From Streptomyces fildesensis (GTDB lineage: Bacteria > Actinomycetota > Actinomycetes > Streptomycetales > Streptomycetaceae): 64,000 nucleotides of DNA. The number at the start of each line of letters is the position of its first letter. Position 1 is the first letter of the stretch. The stretch is taken from NCBI RefSeq assembly GCF_016107395.1, contig NZ_JAAIKO010000004.1, positions 186,001-250,000 on the forward strand, read 5' to 3'. Made by a program: the position numbers and the translations under genes. Below are positions 26,047 through 33,792 of this stretch, piece after piece. Under the pieces are notes generated by a model, which saw only the letters and a program-made list of their open reading frames with translations, searched no databases and was not told where the DNA came from.

Positions 26047-26247
26047 ATGATCGACCAGCTCGCCTGGCAGAAGTCGTCCTTCTCCGGCGCCGATGAGGGC
26101 AACAGCTGCGTCGAGCTCGCGTCCCTAGCCGGCGCGGTCCTCCTCCGGGAGAGCGACGATCCCGGCGTCATCGTCACCACAACCCCTGCCGCGCTCCGCG
26201 CGTTCCTGCGGGATGTCAGGGCCGGAGCGTTCGACATCCTGCGGTGA
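26047..26247 (+). CDS. DUF397 protein, second of a tandem pair
   Basis: 66-aa near copy of the gene 9 bp upstream: the block from KSSFSGADEGN through LRESDDP is almost identical at protein level and similar at DNA level, showing a recent tandem duplication. ATG with GAGGGG upstream. The two differ mostly at the ends (MIDQLAWQ here, a shorter FDILR tail), so they may have begun to diverge in partner choice. Confidence 0.88.
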   Translation: MIDQLAWQKSSFSGADEGNSCVELASLAGAVLLRESDDPGVIVTTTPAALRAFLRDVRAGAFDILR

Positions 26248-26250
26248 ACC

Positions 26251-26348
26251 TGGTGGCTGGGGTCAGAGCAGTGCGAAGTGCCCTTCTGCGTCGCTTCGCG
26301 CCTTGACCGGGCGGAGGGGAGGGCCCCGGCGCTGCGCGCCTGCCAGTG
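26251..26348 (+). repeat. Left arm of a 98-bp inverted repeat
   Basis: Reverse complement of 26765-26862 with 8 mismatches by eye. It begins 3 bp after the second DUF397 stop. It contains the stretch TGCGTCGCTTCGCGCCTTGA, fully conserved between the arms. Confidence 0.85.
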
Positions 26349-26764
26349 GGGCCGGGTTCGCTGCGCGCCCCGGAGCGGAGTGGGGGCGGTCCGCTGCGCT
26401 CCCCTTGCCGGGTGGTGGGGTAGTTGGGGCCGGGGTGCCCTGCGGGTGGTGCTCTTGGGCAGGGGCGGAGCTTGAACCGCTCTCCAAGCCGGAATGTGGG
26501 GCGGGTGTGACGAGTGATGTCCAACGGGACGTGTGGGGCGGTCTACCGACAGACGTGGATCACTAACGACGGCCAGAACTCAAGATGGCGGAACTCCGCC
26601 CACACGGACTGATCCTTTGCGGGCGGCCAGGGGGTACGCCCCCACCCACCGGGCGCGGGAGCGTGCCCCGCCCGGAGAGCGAAGCGGACCGGCCTCACTT
26701 CGCGCCGGGGAGCGCAGCGGACCGGATTCCCTGCGCGACGCCGGGCCGCGCAGCGGGTCGGACT
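26349..26764. other. Gene-free spacer between the inverted-repeat arms
   Basis: No frame here looks coding. It carries more diverged inverted copies of GGTCCGCTGCGCTCCCC-type segments and, at 26673-26761, three degenerate tandem units of about 33-36 bp built on GAGCGnAGCGGACCGG. The centre, about 26500-26600, is less repetitive and of lower GC. Confidence 0.6.
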
Positions 26765-26862
26765 CACTGGCAGGCGCGCAGCGCCGGGGCCTCCCCCTCC
26801 GCCCGGTCAAGGCGCGAAGCGACGCAGAAAACCACTCCGTACTGCTCTGGCCCCAGCCACCA
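26765..26862 (-). repeat. Right arm of a 98-bp inverted repeat
   Basis: Mirror of 26251-26348, about 92 percent identical. It ends 44 bp before the methyltransferase stop at 26906. No target-site duplication is obvious at the outer ends. Confidence 0.85.
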
Positions 26863-26905
26863 CATGACCGCAAGAGGTCGAACCCGTTGCCGCAGGCCGC
26901 GCCCG

Positions 26906-27529
26906 CTACGGCGCCACCGCCACACCCAGTGCGGCGGCGCCCATGGGTTTGGGGGCGCCTTCTTCGTAGAAGGTGTCGACTTCTCTGATGGTGAAACCGG
27001 CGGTCGTCAGCATCTCGACGGTCGGGCGGGTGAGGTGGCAGCCGCCGAGGAGGCGTTTGTTCATCGGCTCCAGGCGGCGTTGCCAGCGGCGGACGTTCTC
27101 GTCCGTCTCCGGAGCCAGCCCGTGTTCGACGAAGTGCAGGGTTCCGCCGGGCTTGAGGACGCGGCGGACCTCGCGCAGGGCGGCGTCGGCGTCGGGGATG
27201 GTGCACAGGGTCCAGGTGGAGAGGGCGGCGTCGAAGCTGTCGTCGGCGAAGGGCAGGGACTGGCCGTCCAGGCCGGCGCGGCGTACCGGGACCGTTGCCG
27301 CCCTGACCCGGTCCGCGGCGAGCCGCCAGCCGACGTCGGAGGGCTCGATCGCGGTCACGCCGGTGACGGTCGCCGGGTAGTAGGGAACGTTGTGCCCCGT
27401 GCCGAATCCGATCTCTATGACTTCGCCCTCCAGGCCCTCGCAGACCCGCTGTCGCAGCGGCACGGCCACCTTCATCCCGCACGCGAAGTTGATGATCCGC
27501 GGCACGACCTGTTCGCCATAGATTCCCAT
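26906..27529 (-). CDS. Class I SAM-dependent methyltransferase
   Basis: 207-aa methyltransferase. Motif I is VIEIGFGTGHNVPYYP (residues about 36-51), then AIEPSDVGWRLA and the post-I/II region FDAALSTWTLCTIPDADAALREVRRVLKPGG. The ATG at 27529 was chosen because GGAGG lies 6 bases upstream; earlier ATG or GTG codons lack one. Resembles UbiE/Methyltransf_11 proteins. The substrate is unknown. It is divergent from the EamA gene at 27677. Confidence 0.9.
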   Translation of the reverse strand: MGIYGEQVVPRIINFACGMKVAVPLRQRVCEGLEGEVIEIGFGTGHNVPYYPATVTGVTAIEPSDVGWRLAADRVRAATVPVRRAGLDGQSLPFADDSFDAALSTWTLCTIPDADAALREVRRVLKPGGTLHFVEHGLAPETDENVRRWQRRLEPMNKRLLGGCHLTRPTVEMLTTAGFTIREVDTFYEEGAPKPMGAAALGVAVAP

Positions 27530-27676
27530 CACGACCTCCGCGTCCTCTTCCAGGATGGCACCGGAGGGGGAGTGGTGCATTGTTTAGGTCTACTGAACGT
27601 ATTCGTCAGAAACATTCGATGGACCTGATCGGTTGGCCGGGGTGACAGTGGGGACACCGCCCACCGAAGGAGCCAC

Positions 27677-28618
27677 GTGACCGTCCTGGACCACTCCCGC
27701 ACGAGCGCCACCCGCCCGACCCGCACCCCAGTCGGATCCGGATCCGGATCCGGATCCGGGCTCCTCCTCGCGGCCGTCGTCTGGTCCGGGAGCTTCGTCG
27801 TCTCCCGGGCGCTGCACGACAGTGTGCCGCCCGTGCAGGCGGCGTTCTGGCGGTGGGTGATCGCGCTGGTCGCGGTCGCGCCGTTCGCGGTGCGGCAGGC
27901 GTGGCGGGAACGGGCGCTGCTGAGACGTCACTTCGGGTACGTCGCGCTCGCCGCACTGCTCGGCATCACCGTGTACAACACGCTGGTCAACCAGGCCGGG
28001 GTCACCACCTCCGCGAGCAACATGGGCATGATCATGGCGGCCGCGCCGGTGCTGATCGCCGTCTTCGCCCGGCAGCGGATCGGCGGACGGCGGGCCGTGG
28101 GGCTGGTGATCGCGCTCGTGGGTGTGCTCACGCTGCTGTGCAAGGGCTCCCCGGCGGCGCTGCTCCGCCTCGACTTCACCACCGGCGATCTGTGGATGCT
28201 CGCCGCCGCCCTGTCGTTCGCCGGGTACAGCGCGCTGCTGCGCCGCAAGCCGGCCCGGATCGGCCAACTGCCGTTCCTGTTGGCCACCTTCGCGCTCGGG
28301 GCGACGCTCCTGGCGCCGGTGTACGTCGTCAGTCTCGTGACGCAGGGCGGCTTCGCGCTCTCCACCGGGACGGTGGGGCCGCTGCTCTACGTCGGGGTGT
28401 GTTCCTCGGCTGTCGCCTTCTTCGCCTGGAACAAGGCCATCGCGCTCATCGGCCCGGCCCGCGCGGGAATCGTCTACTACCTGCAGCCCGTCTGCGTCGC
28501 ACTGCTCTCGTTCGCCCTGCTCGGCGAACGCACCGGCCCGCTGCAGATCCTCTGCATGGCGCTGATCCTGGCCGGTGTCGCGCTCGGCGCCTCCGGTCCG
28601 GTCACCGCCAGGCGGTGA
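27677..28618 (+). CDS. EamA-family (DMT) transporter
   Basis: 313-aa membrane protein with ten likely helices in two EamA repeats. GTG start with GAAGGAG upstream. The cytoplasmic N-terminus carries a run of Gly-Ser pairs coded by four tandem GGATCC-type hexamers (27729-27755) just before the first helix LLLAAVVWSGSFVVSRAL. Probable metabolite exporter; substrate unknown. Its last 17 bp overlap the convergent ATPase gene. It is only distantly like the other EamA protein at 23457. Confidence 0.9.
   Translation: MTVLDHSRTSATRPTRTPVGSGSGSGSGLLLAAVVWSGSFVVSRALHDSVPPVQAAFWRWVIALVAVAPFAVRQAWRERALLRRHFGYVALAALLGITVYNTLVNQAGVTTSASNMGMIMAAAPVLIAVFARQRIGGRRAVGLVIALVGVLTLLCKGSPAALLRLDFTTGDLWMLAAALSFAGYSALLRRKPARIGQLPFLLATFALGATLLAPVYVVSLVTQGGFALSTGTVGPLLYVGVCSSAVAFFAWNKAIALIGPARAGIVYYLQPVCVALLSFALLGERTGPLQILCMALILAGVALGASGPVTARR
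27729..27755 (+). repeat. In-frame hexanucleotide microsatellite
   Basis: CGGATC repeated about four and a half times inside the EamA gene, coding for alternating Gly-Ser. Six-base units keep the frame when copy number changes. Confidence 0.85.
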
Positions 28619-30023
28619 TCAGTTCCTCGGGCACCACGGCCTGGACGCCGTCCACCGACACGCCGCTGCGCGCCACCGCGATCAGCGGCGTCGAGGTGTC
28701 CGCGCCGGGCAGCCGGGAGCGATGGACGATCAGCTTCGCGAGGTCGTGCGCGTCGAAGGGCCGTTTCTCCAGCCACTTGACCGAGCCGACAGCCGTGATG
28801 CGCTTGGCGATCGGCCCCCGGTCGGCCGCGACGATGTCGATCTCGGGATCGTTGTTGCGGGTCCAGTAGCCGCCGACCGCGCCGGTGTCGTCCGGCACGC
28901 CGCCCACCCGCATGCGGAAGAGGGCGTCACGCACCACGGGTTCGATCGCCCGCCCGCGCCACGAGGTCCACGTCTGCAGGATGCGCGCGAACGTCAGATC
29001 GCCCCGGCCGCGTTCGATCTCGGACATGTACGGTCCGAGCAGAGCGAGCCAGAAGCGCAGGTGCGGGTCGGCGACGTAGTAGCGGGTCTCCTTGGAGGGG
29101 CGGGTCGACAGCGGGGTGATGGCCTCCACCACCCGCTTGGCGGTGAGCAGTTGGAGCGAACGGTTGAGACTGGTGGGGGGGAGGTCGCCGGCCGCCCGGC
29201 CGATCAGGGTGCGGGTCCGCTCACCCGAACCGATGGCCCCCAGGACCAATCGCGCCTGTGCGTCGGCCGGGAACTCGGCGGCCAGCGACCGCTCCCCGCT
29301 CACCAGCAGCGCCGACGTCGGGTCCTCGACGACCTCGGCGAGGTAGTCGAAGACCCCCGCGCCCCGGGGCCACTCCTCCAGGACGAGCGGCAGCCCGCCG
29401 GAGACGAGGAAGGCGTCGAAGGCGTCGGCGGGCGGCAGCTGCAGCATCTCGGCCACGTCGGCGGGGCTCAGCGCGGGAACCACCATCTCGGTGCCGCGCT
29501 GGTGGAACGGGCGGTCGTAGTCGTTGAGCCGCTCCATCATCGCCAGATCGGAGCCGACGCAGAGCAGCAGCACCGGCTTCCTGGACAGTTCCCGGTCGAA
29601 GAGCTTCTGGAGGGTGCCCTCGAAGCCGGCGTCGTTCTTTATCAGGTACGGCATCTCGTCGAGGACGACGGCGCTCGGCCGGTCGTCGGGCAGGGCGGCG
29701 ACCAGCAGGCGCAGGGCGGCGTCCCAGTCCCTGGGCGACTGGCCGATCAGGGTGGCGGCGCCGGGCAGGTCGGATGCCGCGGCGGTCTCGACGAACATCC
29801 GCAGGTCCGCCTCCGGGTTGGACTGCTGCGAGGCGGTGAAGAAGACGCTCGGCAGCCCGGAGCGCTCGATGAACTCCTCGACCAGCCGTGACTTCCCCAC
29901 CCGGCGGCGGCCGCGGATCAGCATCGCCTTGCCCGGCCGCCCGGTCCGCCCGCCGTCCGCGACGCGCCGCAGCATGCGGTTCAGCGCGGCGAGCTCCGGC
30001 TCCCGGCCGATGAAGTTGTCCAT
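28602..30023 (-). CDS. DUF234-type AAA ATPase
   Basis: 473-aa P-loop ATPase. FIGREPELAALNRML at the N-terminus, Walker A as IRGRRRVGKSRLVEEF, Walker B as AVVLDEMPYL. The C-terminal part (YYVADPHLRFWLALLGPY and VDIVAADRGPIAKRITAVGSVKW, here seen as EIDIVAADRG) matches the DUF234 nuclease-like domain of archaeal-type ATPases. These are widespread and often mobile, of uncertain role. The ATG at 30023 fits the FIGREPE start; ribosome site is weak. The upstream region 30024-30090 is unusually AT-rich for this genome, in line with transfer. Confidence 0.85.
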   Translation of the reverse strand: MDNFIGREPELAALNRMLRRVADGGRTGRPGKAMLIRGRRRVGKSRLVEEFIERSGLPSVFFTASQQSNPEADLRMFVETAAASDLPGAATLIGQSPRDWDAALRLLVAALPDDRPSAVVLDEMPYLIKNDAGFEGTLQKLFDRELSRKPVLLLCVGSDLAMMERLNDYDRPFHQRGTEMVVPALSPADVAEMLQLPPADAFDAFLVSGGLPLVLEEWPRGAGVFDYLAEVVEDPTSALLVSGERSLAAEFPADAQARLVLGAIGSGERTRTLIGRAAGDLPPTSLNRSLQLLTAKRVVEAITPLSTRPSKETRYYVADPHLRFWLALLGPYMSEIERGRGDLTFARILQTWTSWRGRAIEPVVRDALFRMRVGGVPDDTGAVGGYWTRNNDPEIDIVAADRGPIAKRITAVGSVKWLEKRPFDAHDLAKLIVHRSRLPGADTSTPLIAVARSGVSVDGVQAVVPEELITAWR

Positions 30024-30110
30024 TGCGGCCACCTGATCAATAGGTCCATATGTGGTACAACCAAAATTGAACATACCAGAAATGGATGTGTTCTGCGTCA
30101 CTCAGGACAC

Positions 30111-30147
30111 GCGTGAGGCCCCGGACCTGGGGTCCGGGGCCTCACGC
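30111..30147 (-). terminator. Terminator of pepN (first copy)
   Basis: Perfect 17-bp stem (30111-30127 with 30131-30147) with a 3-base loop, 10 bp past the aminopeptidase stop. Confidence 0.85.
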
Positions 30148-30157
30148 GGAGCCGGTA

Positions 30158-32737
30158 CTACGCGGTGGCCGCCGCCGCGTCCGCCGCCTGGGCCTTCAGG
30201 GCGCGTTCCACACCCGAGCGGGACTCGATGACGAGCCGGCGCAGGGCCGGCACCGGGGTCGCCGAGGCGAGCCAGGCGTCGGTGGCGTCCAGGGTGTCCT
30301 GGGAGACCTGGAGGGCCGGGTAGAGACCGATCACGATCTGCTGGGCGATCTCGTGGCTGCGCGAGTCCCAGACGCCCTTGACCGCGCTGAAGTACCGCTC
30401 GGTGTAGGGCGCGAGGAGCTCACGCTGGTCGGTCTGGACGAAGCCGCCGATCGCGGACTCCTGCAGGGAGTTCGCGAGCTTGTCGTCCTCGACGACCGCG
30501 GCCCAGACCGCGGCCTTGGCGTCGGCGGTCGGACGGGCGGCGCGGGCGCCGGCCGCGTGCTCCTCGCCGGCCGAGGTCGGGTCGAGGGCGAGCTCCGCCG
30601 CGATGGCCGCCTCGTCCGCCTGACCGGTCGCCACGAGCCGGTGCAGCAGGGACCAGCGCAGCTCGGTGTCGACGGCCAGGCCGTCGATGACCTGCGTGCC
30701 GTCCAGCAGCCCGGCGAGCAGCCCGAGCTGCTCCGGGGTGCGGGCGGTCGCCGAGAAGGCGCGGGCCCACGCGAGCTGGTGGTCGCTGCCGGGGGCGGCG
30801 GCGCGCAGCTGCTCCAGCGCGGCCTCCGTCCAGCGGGCCAGGCCGGTGTCGCGCCAGGCCGGGTCCGCGTACAGGTCGAGCGCGAGCTTGAGCTGGCGGT
30901 GCAGCGACTGGACGACGCCGATGTCCGACTCCTTGGTGATGCCGGAGAGCACCAGTTCCAGGTAGTCGCGGGTGGCGAGCTCGCCGTCACGCGTCATGTC
31001 CCAGGCCGCGGACCAGATCAGGGCACGGGGGAGGGACTCGGTGAAGTCGCCGAGGTGGTCGCGGACGACGGCGAGGGACTCGTCGTCGAGGCGGACCTTG
31101 GCGTACGTCAGGTCGTCGTCGTTGAGCAGGATCACCGCGGGGCGCGCGGTGTTCTGCGGGAACGGCACCTCGGTCAGCTCGCCGTCGACGTCCAGCTCGA
31201 TACGGCTGGTGCGGACCAGCTTGCCGTCCTGGAGGTCGTAGCAGCCGACGGCGATGCGGTGCGGCCGCAACACGGCCTCGCCCTTGGCGCCGGCCGGCAG
31301 TGCCGGGGCCTCCTGGCGGACCGCGAAGGACGTGATCGTGCCGTCCTCGGCGAGGGTGATCTCCGGGCGCAGGATGTTGATGCCCGCGGTCTCGAGCCAC
31401 GCCTTCGACCAGCTCTTCAGGTCGCGGCCGGAGGTCTTCTCCAGCGCGCCGAGCAGGTCGGACAGCTGGGTGTTGCCCCAGGCGTGCTGCTTGAAGTACG
31501 CCTGCACGCCGGCGAAGAACTCGTCCATGCCGACGTAGGCGACGAGCTGCTTGAGCACCGAGGCGCCCTTGGCGTACGTGATGCCGTCGAAGTTGACCAG
31601 GACGTCGTCGAGGTCGTTGATCTCCGCCATGATCGGGTGGGTGGACGGCAGCTGGTCCTGCCGGTACGCCCAGGTCTTCATGGAGTTGGCGAACGTGGTC
31701 CACGACTGCGGGAACTTGCTGCCCGGCGCGTACGCCTGGCAGGCGATCGAGGTGTACGTGGCGAACGACTCGTTCAGCCAGAGGTCGTTCCACCACTCCA
31801 TGGTGACCAGGTCGCCGAACCACATGTGGGCCAGCTCGTGCAGGATGGTCTCGGCGCGCGTCTCGTACGCCGCGTCCGTCACCTTGGAACGGAAGACGTA
31901 CTGGTCACGGATGGTGACCGCGCCCGCGTTCTCCATCGCGCCGGCGTTGAACTCCGGTACGAAGAGCTGGTCGTACTTGGCGAACGGGTACGGGAAGTCG
32001 AACTTCTCCTCGAACCAGTCGAAGCCCTGCCGCGTGACCTCGAAGATCGCGTCCGCGTCCAGGAACTCGGCCAGCGACGGGCGGCAGTAGATCGCCAGCG
32101 GGACGCTGCGGCCCTCGCCCTCCCACGTGCTGTGCACGGCCGTGTACGGGCCGGCGATCAGCGCGGTGATGTACGAGGAGATGCGCGGCGTCGGCTCGAA
32201 GCGCCAGACGTTGTCCTTGACGTCCTCGGCCTTGGGCGTCGGGGAGTTGGAGATGACCGTCCAGCCCGCCGGGGCCTTCACCGTGAACCGGAAGGTGCCC
32301 TTGAGGTCGGGCTGCTCGAAGCTGGCGAAGACGCGGCGCGCGTCCGGCACCTCGAACTGGGTGTACAGGTATGCCTGCTTGTCGACCGGGTCGACGAAAC
32401 GGTGCAGGCCCTCACCGGTGTTGGTGTAGGCGCAGTCCGCGAAGACCCGCAGCTCGTTACGGCCGGCCGGCAGCGACGGCAGGGCGATGCGCGAGTCCGC
32501 GAACACCTCCGCCGGGTCGAGCGCGGTGCCGTTCAGCACCACTTCGTGCAGGGTCGGGGCGACCAGGTCGATGAATGAGGAACCCGCCGTCGCGGCATCG
32601 AAACGCACCGTGGTCACCGAGCGGAAGGTGCCCCCGTCCTGCGCGCCGCTCAGGTCGAGGTCGATCTCGTACGCGTCCACGGTGAGAAGGCGAGCACGCT
32701 GCTGCGCCTCCTCGCGGGTGAGGTTCGTGCCAGGCAC
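30158..32737 (-). CDS. pepN: Aminopeptidase N (M1 family), copy 1
   Basis: 859-aa zinc aminopeptidase that removes N-terminal residues from peptides in the cytosol. GAMEN at 266-270, zinc site HELAH at 300-304 with the third ligand E323 in LWLNESFA. The C-terminal half is the helical ERAP1-like domain. The GTG at 32737 was chosen because GGAG is 9 bases upstream and the paralogue starts in the same way (VPGxNL). Single gene with its own terminator; divergent from the ABC exporter genes. Clp-generated peptides are a natural substrate (inference). Confidence 0.95.
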   Translation of the reverse strand: MPGTNLTREEAQQRARLLTVDAYEIDLDLSGAQDGGTFRSVTTVRFDAATAGSSFIDLVAPTLHEVVLNGTALDPAEVFADSRIALPSLPAGRNELRVFADCAYTNTGEGLHRFVDPVDKQAYLYTQFEVPDARRVFASFEQPDLKGTFRFTVKAPAGWTVISNSPTPKAEDVKDNVWRFEPTPRISSYITALIAGPYTAVHSTWEGEGRSVPLAIYCRPSLAEFLDADAIFEVTRQGFDWFEEKFDFPYPFAKYDQLFVPEFNAGAMENAGAVTIRDQYVFRSKVTDAAYETRAETILHELAHMWFGDLVTMEWWNDLWLNESFATYTSIACQAYAPGSKFPQSWTTFANSMKTWAYRQDQLPSTHPIMAEINDLDDVLVNFDGITYAKGASVLKQLVAYVGMDEFFAGVQAYFKQHAWGNTQLSDLLGALEKTSGRDLKSWSKAWLETAGINILRPEITLAEDGTITSFAVRQEAPALPAGAKGEAVLRPHRIAVGCYDLQDGKLVRTSRIELDVDGELTEVPFPQNTARPAVILLNDDDLTYAKVRLDDESLAVVRDHLGDFTESLPRALIWSAAWDMTRDGELATRDYLELVLSGITKESDIGVVQSLHRQLKLALDLYADPAWRDTGLARWTEAALEQLRAAAPGSDHQLAWARAFSATARTPEQLGLLAGLLDGTQVIDGLAVDTELRWSLLHRLVATGQADEAAIAAELALDPTSAGEEHAAGARAARPTADAKAAVWAAVVEDDKLANSLQESAIGGFVQTDQRELLAPYTERYFSAVKGVWDSRSHEIAQQIVIGLYPALQVSQDTLDATDAWLASATPVPALRRLVIESRSGVERALKAQAADAAAATA

Positions 32738-32922
32738 GGTAGGCCACTCCTTAATGAAGACTGACCGCCATCCTCGCACGCTGCGCGGGCCGGGATCAGG
32801 GTCTGCACCAGCTCCGGCCTCGGGTTTTCCCCACCCCCAAGACGCCGGGAACCGGCATGGTCCGGGACCCCGGGTGATCCGTAACTTCGGAAGGGTCGTC
32901 GGCAACCGAAACAGAGGACATC

Positions 32923-33792
32923 ATGCGACTCCGGTCGAAGCACTCCAGCACCGCCCCCACGGCCCCCGCGGCGCCGCAGTACCCGCCGCGGACCAGCGGT
33001 GACACCGCGCCCGGCCGTAACGGGACGGGCTCAGGTGCCGCCGTCGAGCTGCGCTCGGTCCGCCGTACCTACGGCCGCGGCGACTCCACCGTGCACGCGC
33101 TGCGCGGCATCGACCTGGCGCTGCCGCGGGGCAGCTTCACCGCGGTGATGGGCCCCTCCGGTTCCGGCAAGAGCACCTTCCTGCAGTGCGCCGCCGGGCT
33201 CGACAAGCCGACGGCCGGCACCGTGCACCTCGGCGGCGCCGACATCACCGGTCTCAACGAGAACAAGCTCACCCAGCTGCGCCGCAGCCGCATCGGCTTC
33301 ATCTTCCAGTCCTTCAACCTGTTGCCGTCGCTCACCGTGCAGCAGAACGTGCTGCTGCCGCAGCGGCTGGCCGGAGGCCGCCCCGACCGGCGGCGGGCGG
33401 CCCAGCTGCTCGCGCAGGTCGGCCTCGAAGGGTACGGAAGCCGGCGGCCCGGACAGCTGTCCGGCGGCCAGCAGCAGCGGGTGGCCATCGCCCGCGCCCT
33501 GATCACCGCGCCCGAGGTGGTGTTCGCCGACGAGCCGACCGGCGCCCTGGACACCAACACCGCCCGCGAGGTGCTGGGTCTGCTGCGGCACGCCGTGGAC
33601 CGGCTCGGCGCCACCGTCGTCATGGTCACCCACGACCCGGTCGCCGCCTCCTTCGCGGACCGGGTGCTCTTCCTCGCCGACGGTTCGTTCGCCGGCCACC
33701 TGGAGCGCCCGGAGCCGACGGAGATCGCCGACCACATGGTCGCGCTGACCACCGGCGGCCGCCCGGAGCGCGTTGCGAGGGCCGCCGCGTGA
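32923..33792 (+). CDS. ABC transporter ATP-binding protein (MacB/LolD type)
   Basis: 289-aa ATPase. Walker A GPSGSGKST, Q-loop FIFQSFNLLPSL, signature LSGGQQQRVAIARAL, Walker B VVFADEPTGALD and the H-switch MVTHDP. The N-terminal 45 residues are a disordered Pro/Ala/Thr lead. The stop overlaps the GTG of the FtsX-type permease by 4 bases, so the two form a coupled pair. MacB-type systems export peptides or act on the cell envelope rather than import. Confidence 0.93.
   Translation: MRLRSKHSSTAPTAPAAPQYPPRTSGDTAPGRNGTGSGAAVELRSVRRTYGRGDSTVHALRGIDLALPRGSFTAVMGPSGSGKSTFLQCAAGLDKPTAGTVHLGGADITGLNENKLTQLRRSRIGFIFQSFNLLPSLTVQQNVLLPQRLAGGRPDRRRAAQLLAQVGLEGYGSRRPGQLSGGQQQRVAIARALITAPEVVFADEPTGALDTNTAREVLGLLRHAVDRLGATVVMVTHDPVAASFADRVLFLADGSFAGHLERPEPTEIADHMVALTTGGRPERVARAAA

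Noticed and set aside
26251..26862. CRISPR array
   Set aside because: Repeats are two long inverted arms and a few degenerate units, with no regular repeat-spacer pattern and no cas genes.
26533..26988. Open frame inside the spacer and right arm of the inverted repeat
   Set aside because: No ribosome site, Arg/Pro-rich, and built from repeat DNA.
30086..32578. Long plus-strand frame opposite the first pepN
   Set aside because: Shadow of the aminopeptidase; composition is Val/Gly/Arg-rich without structure.
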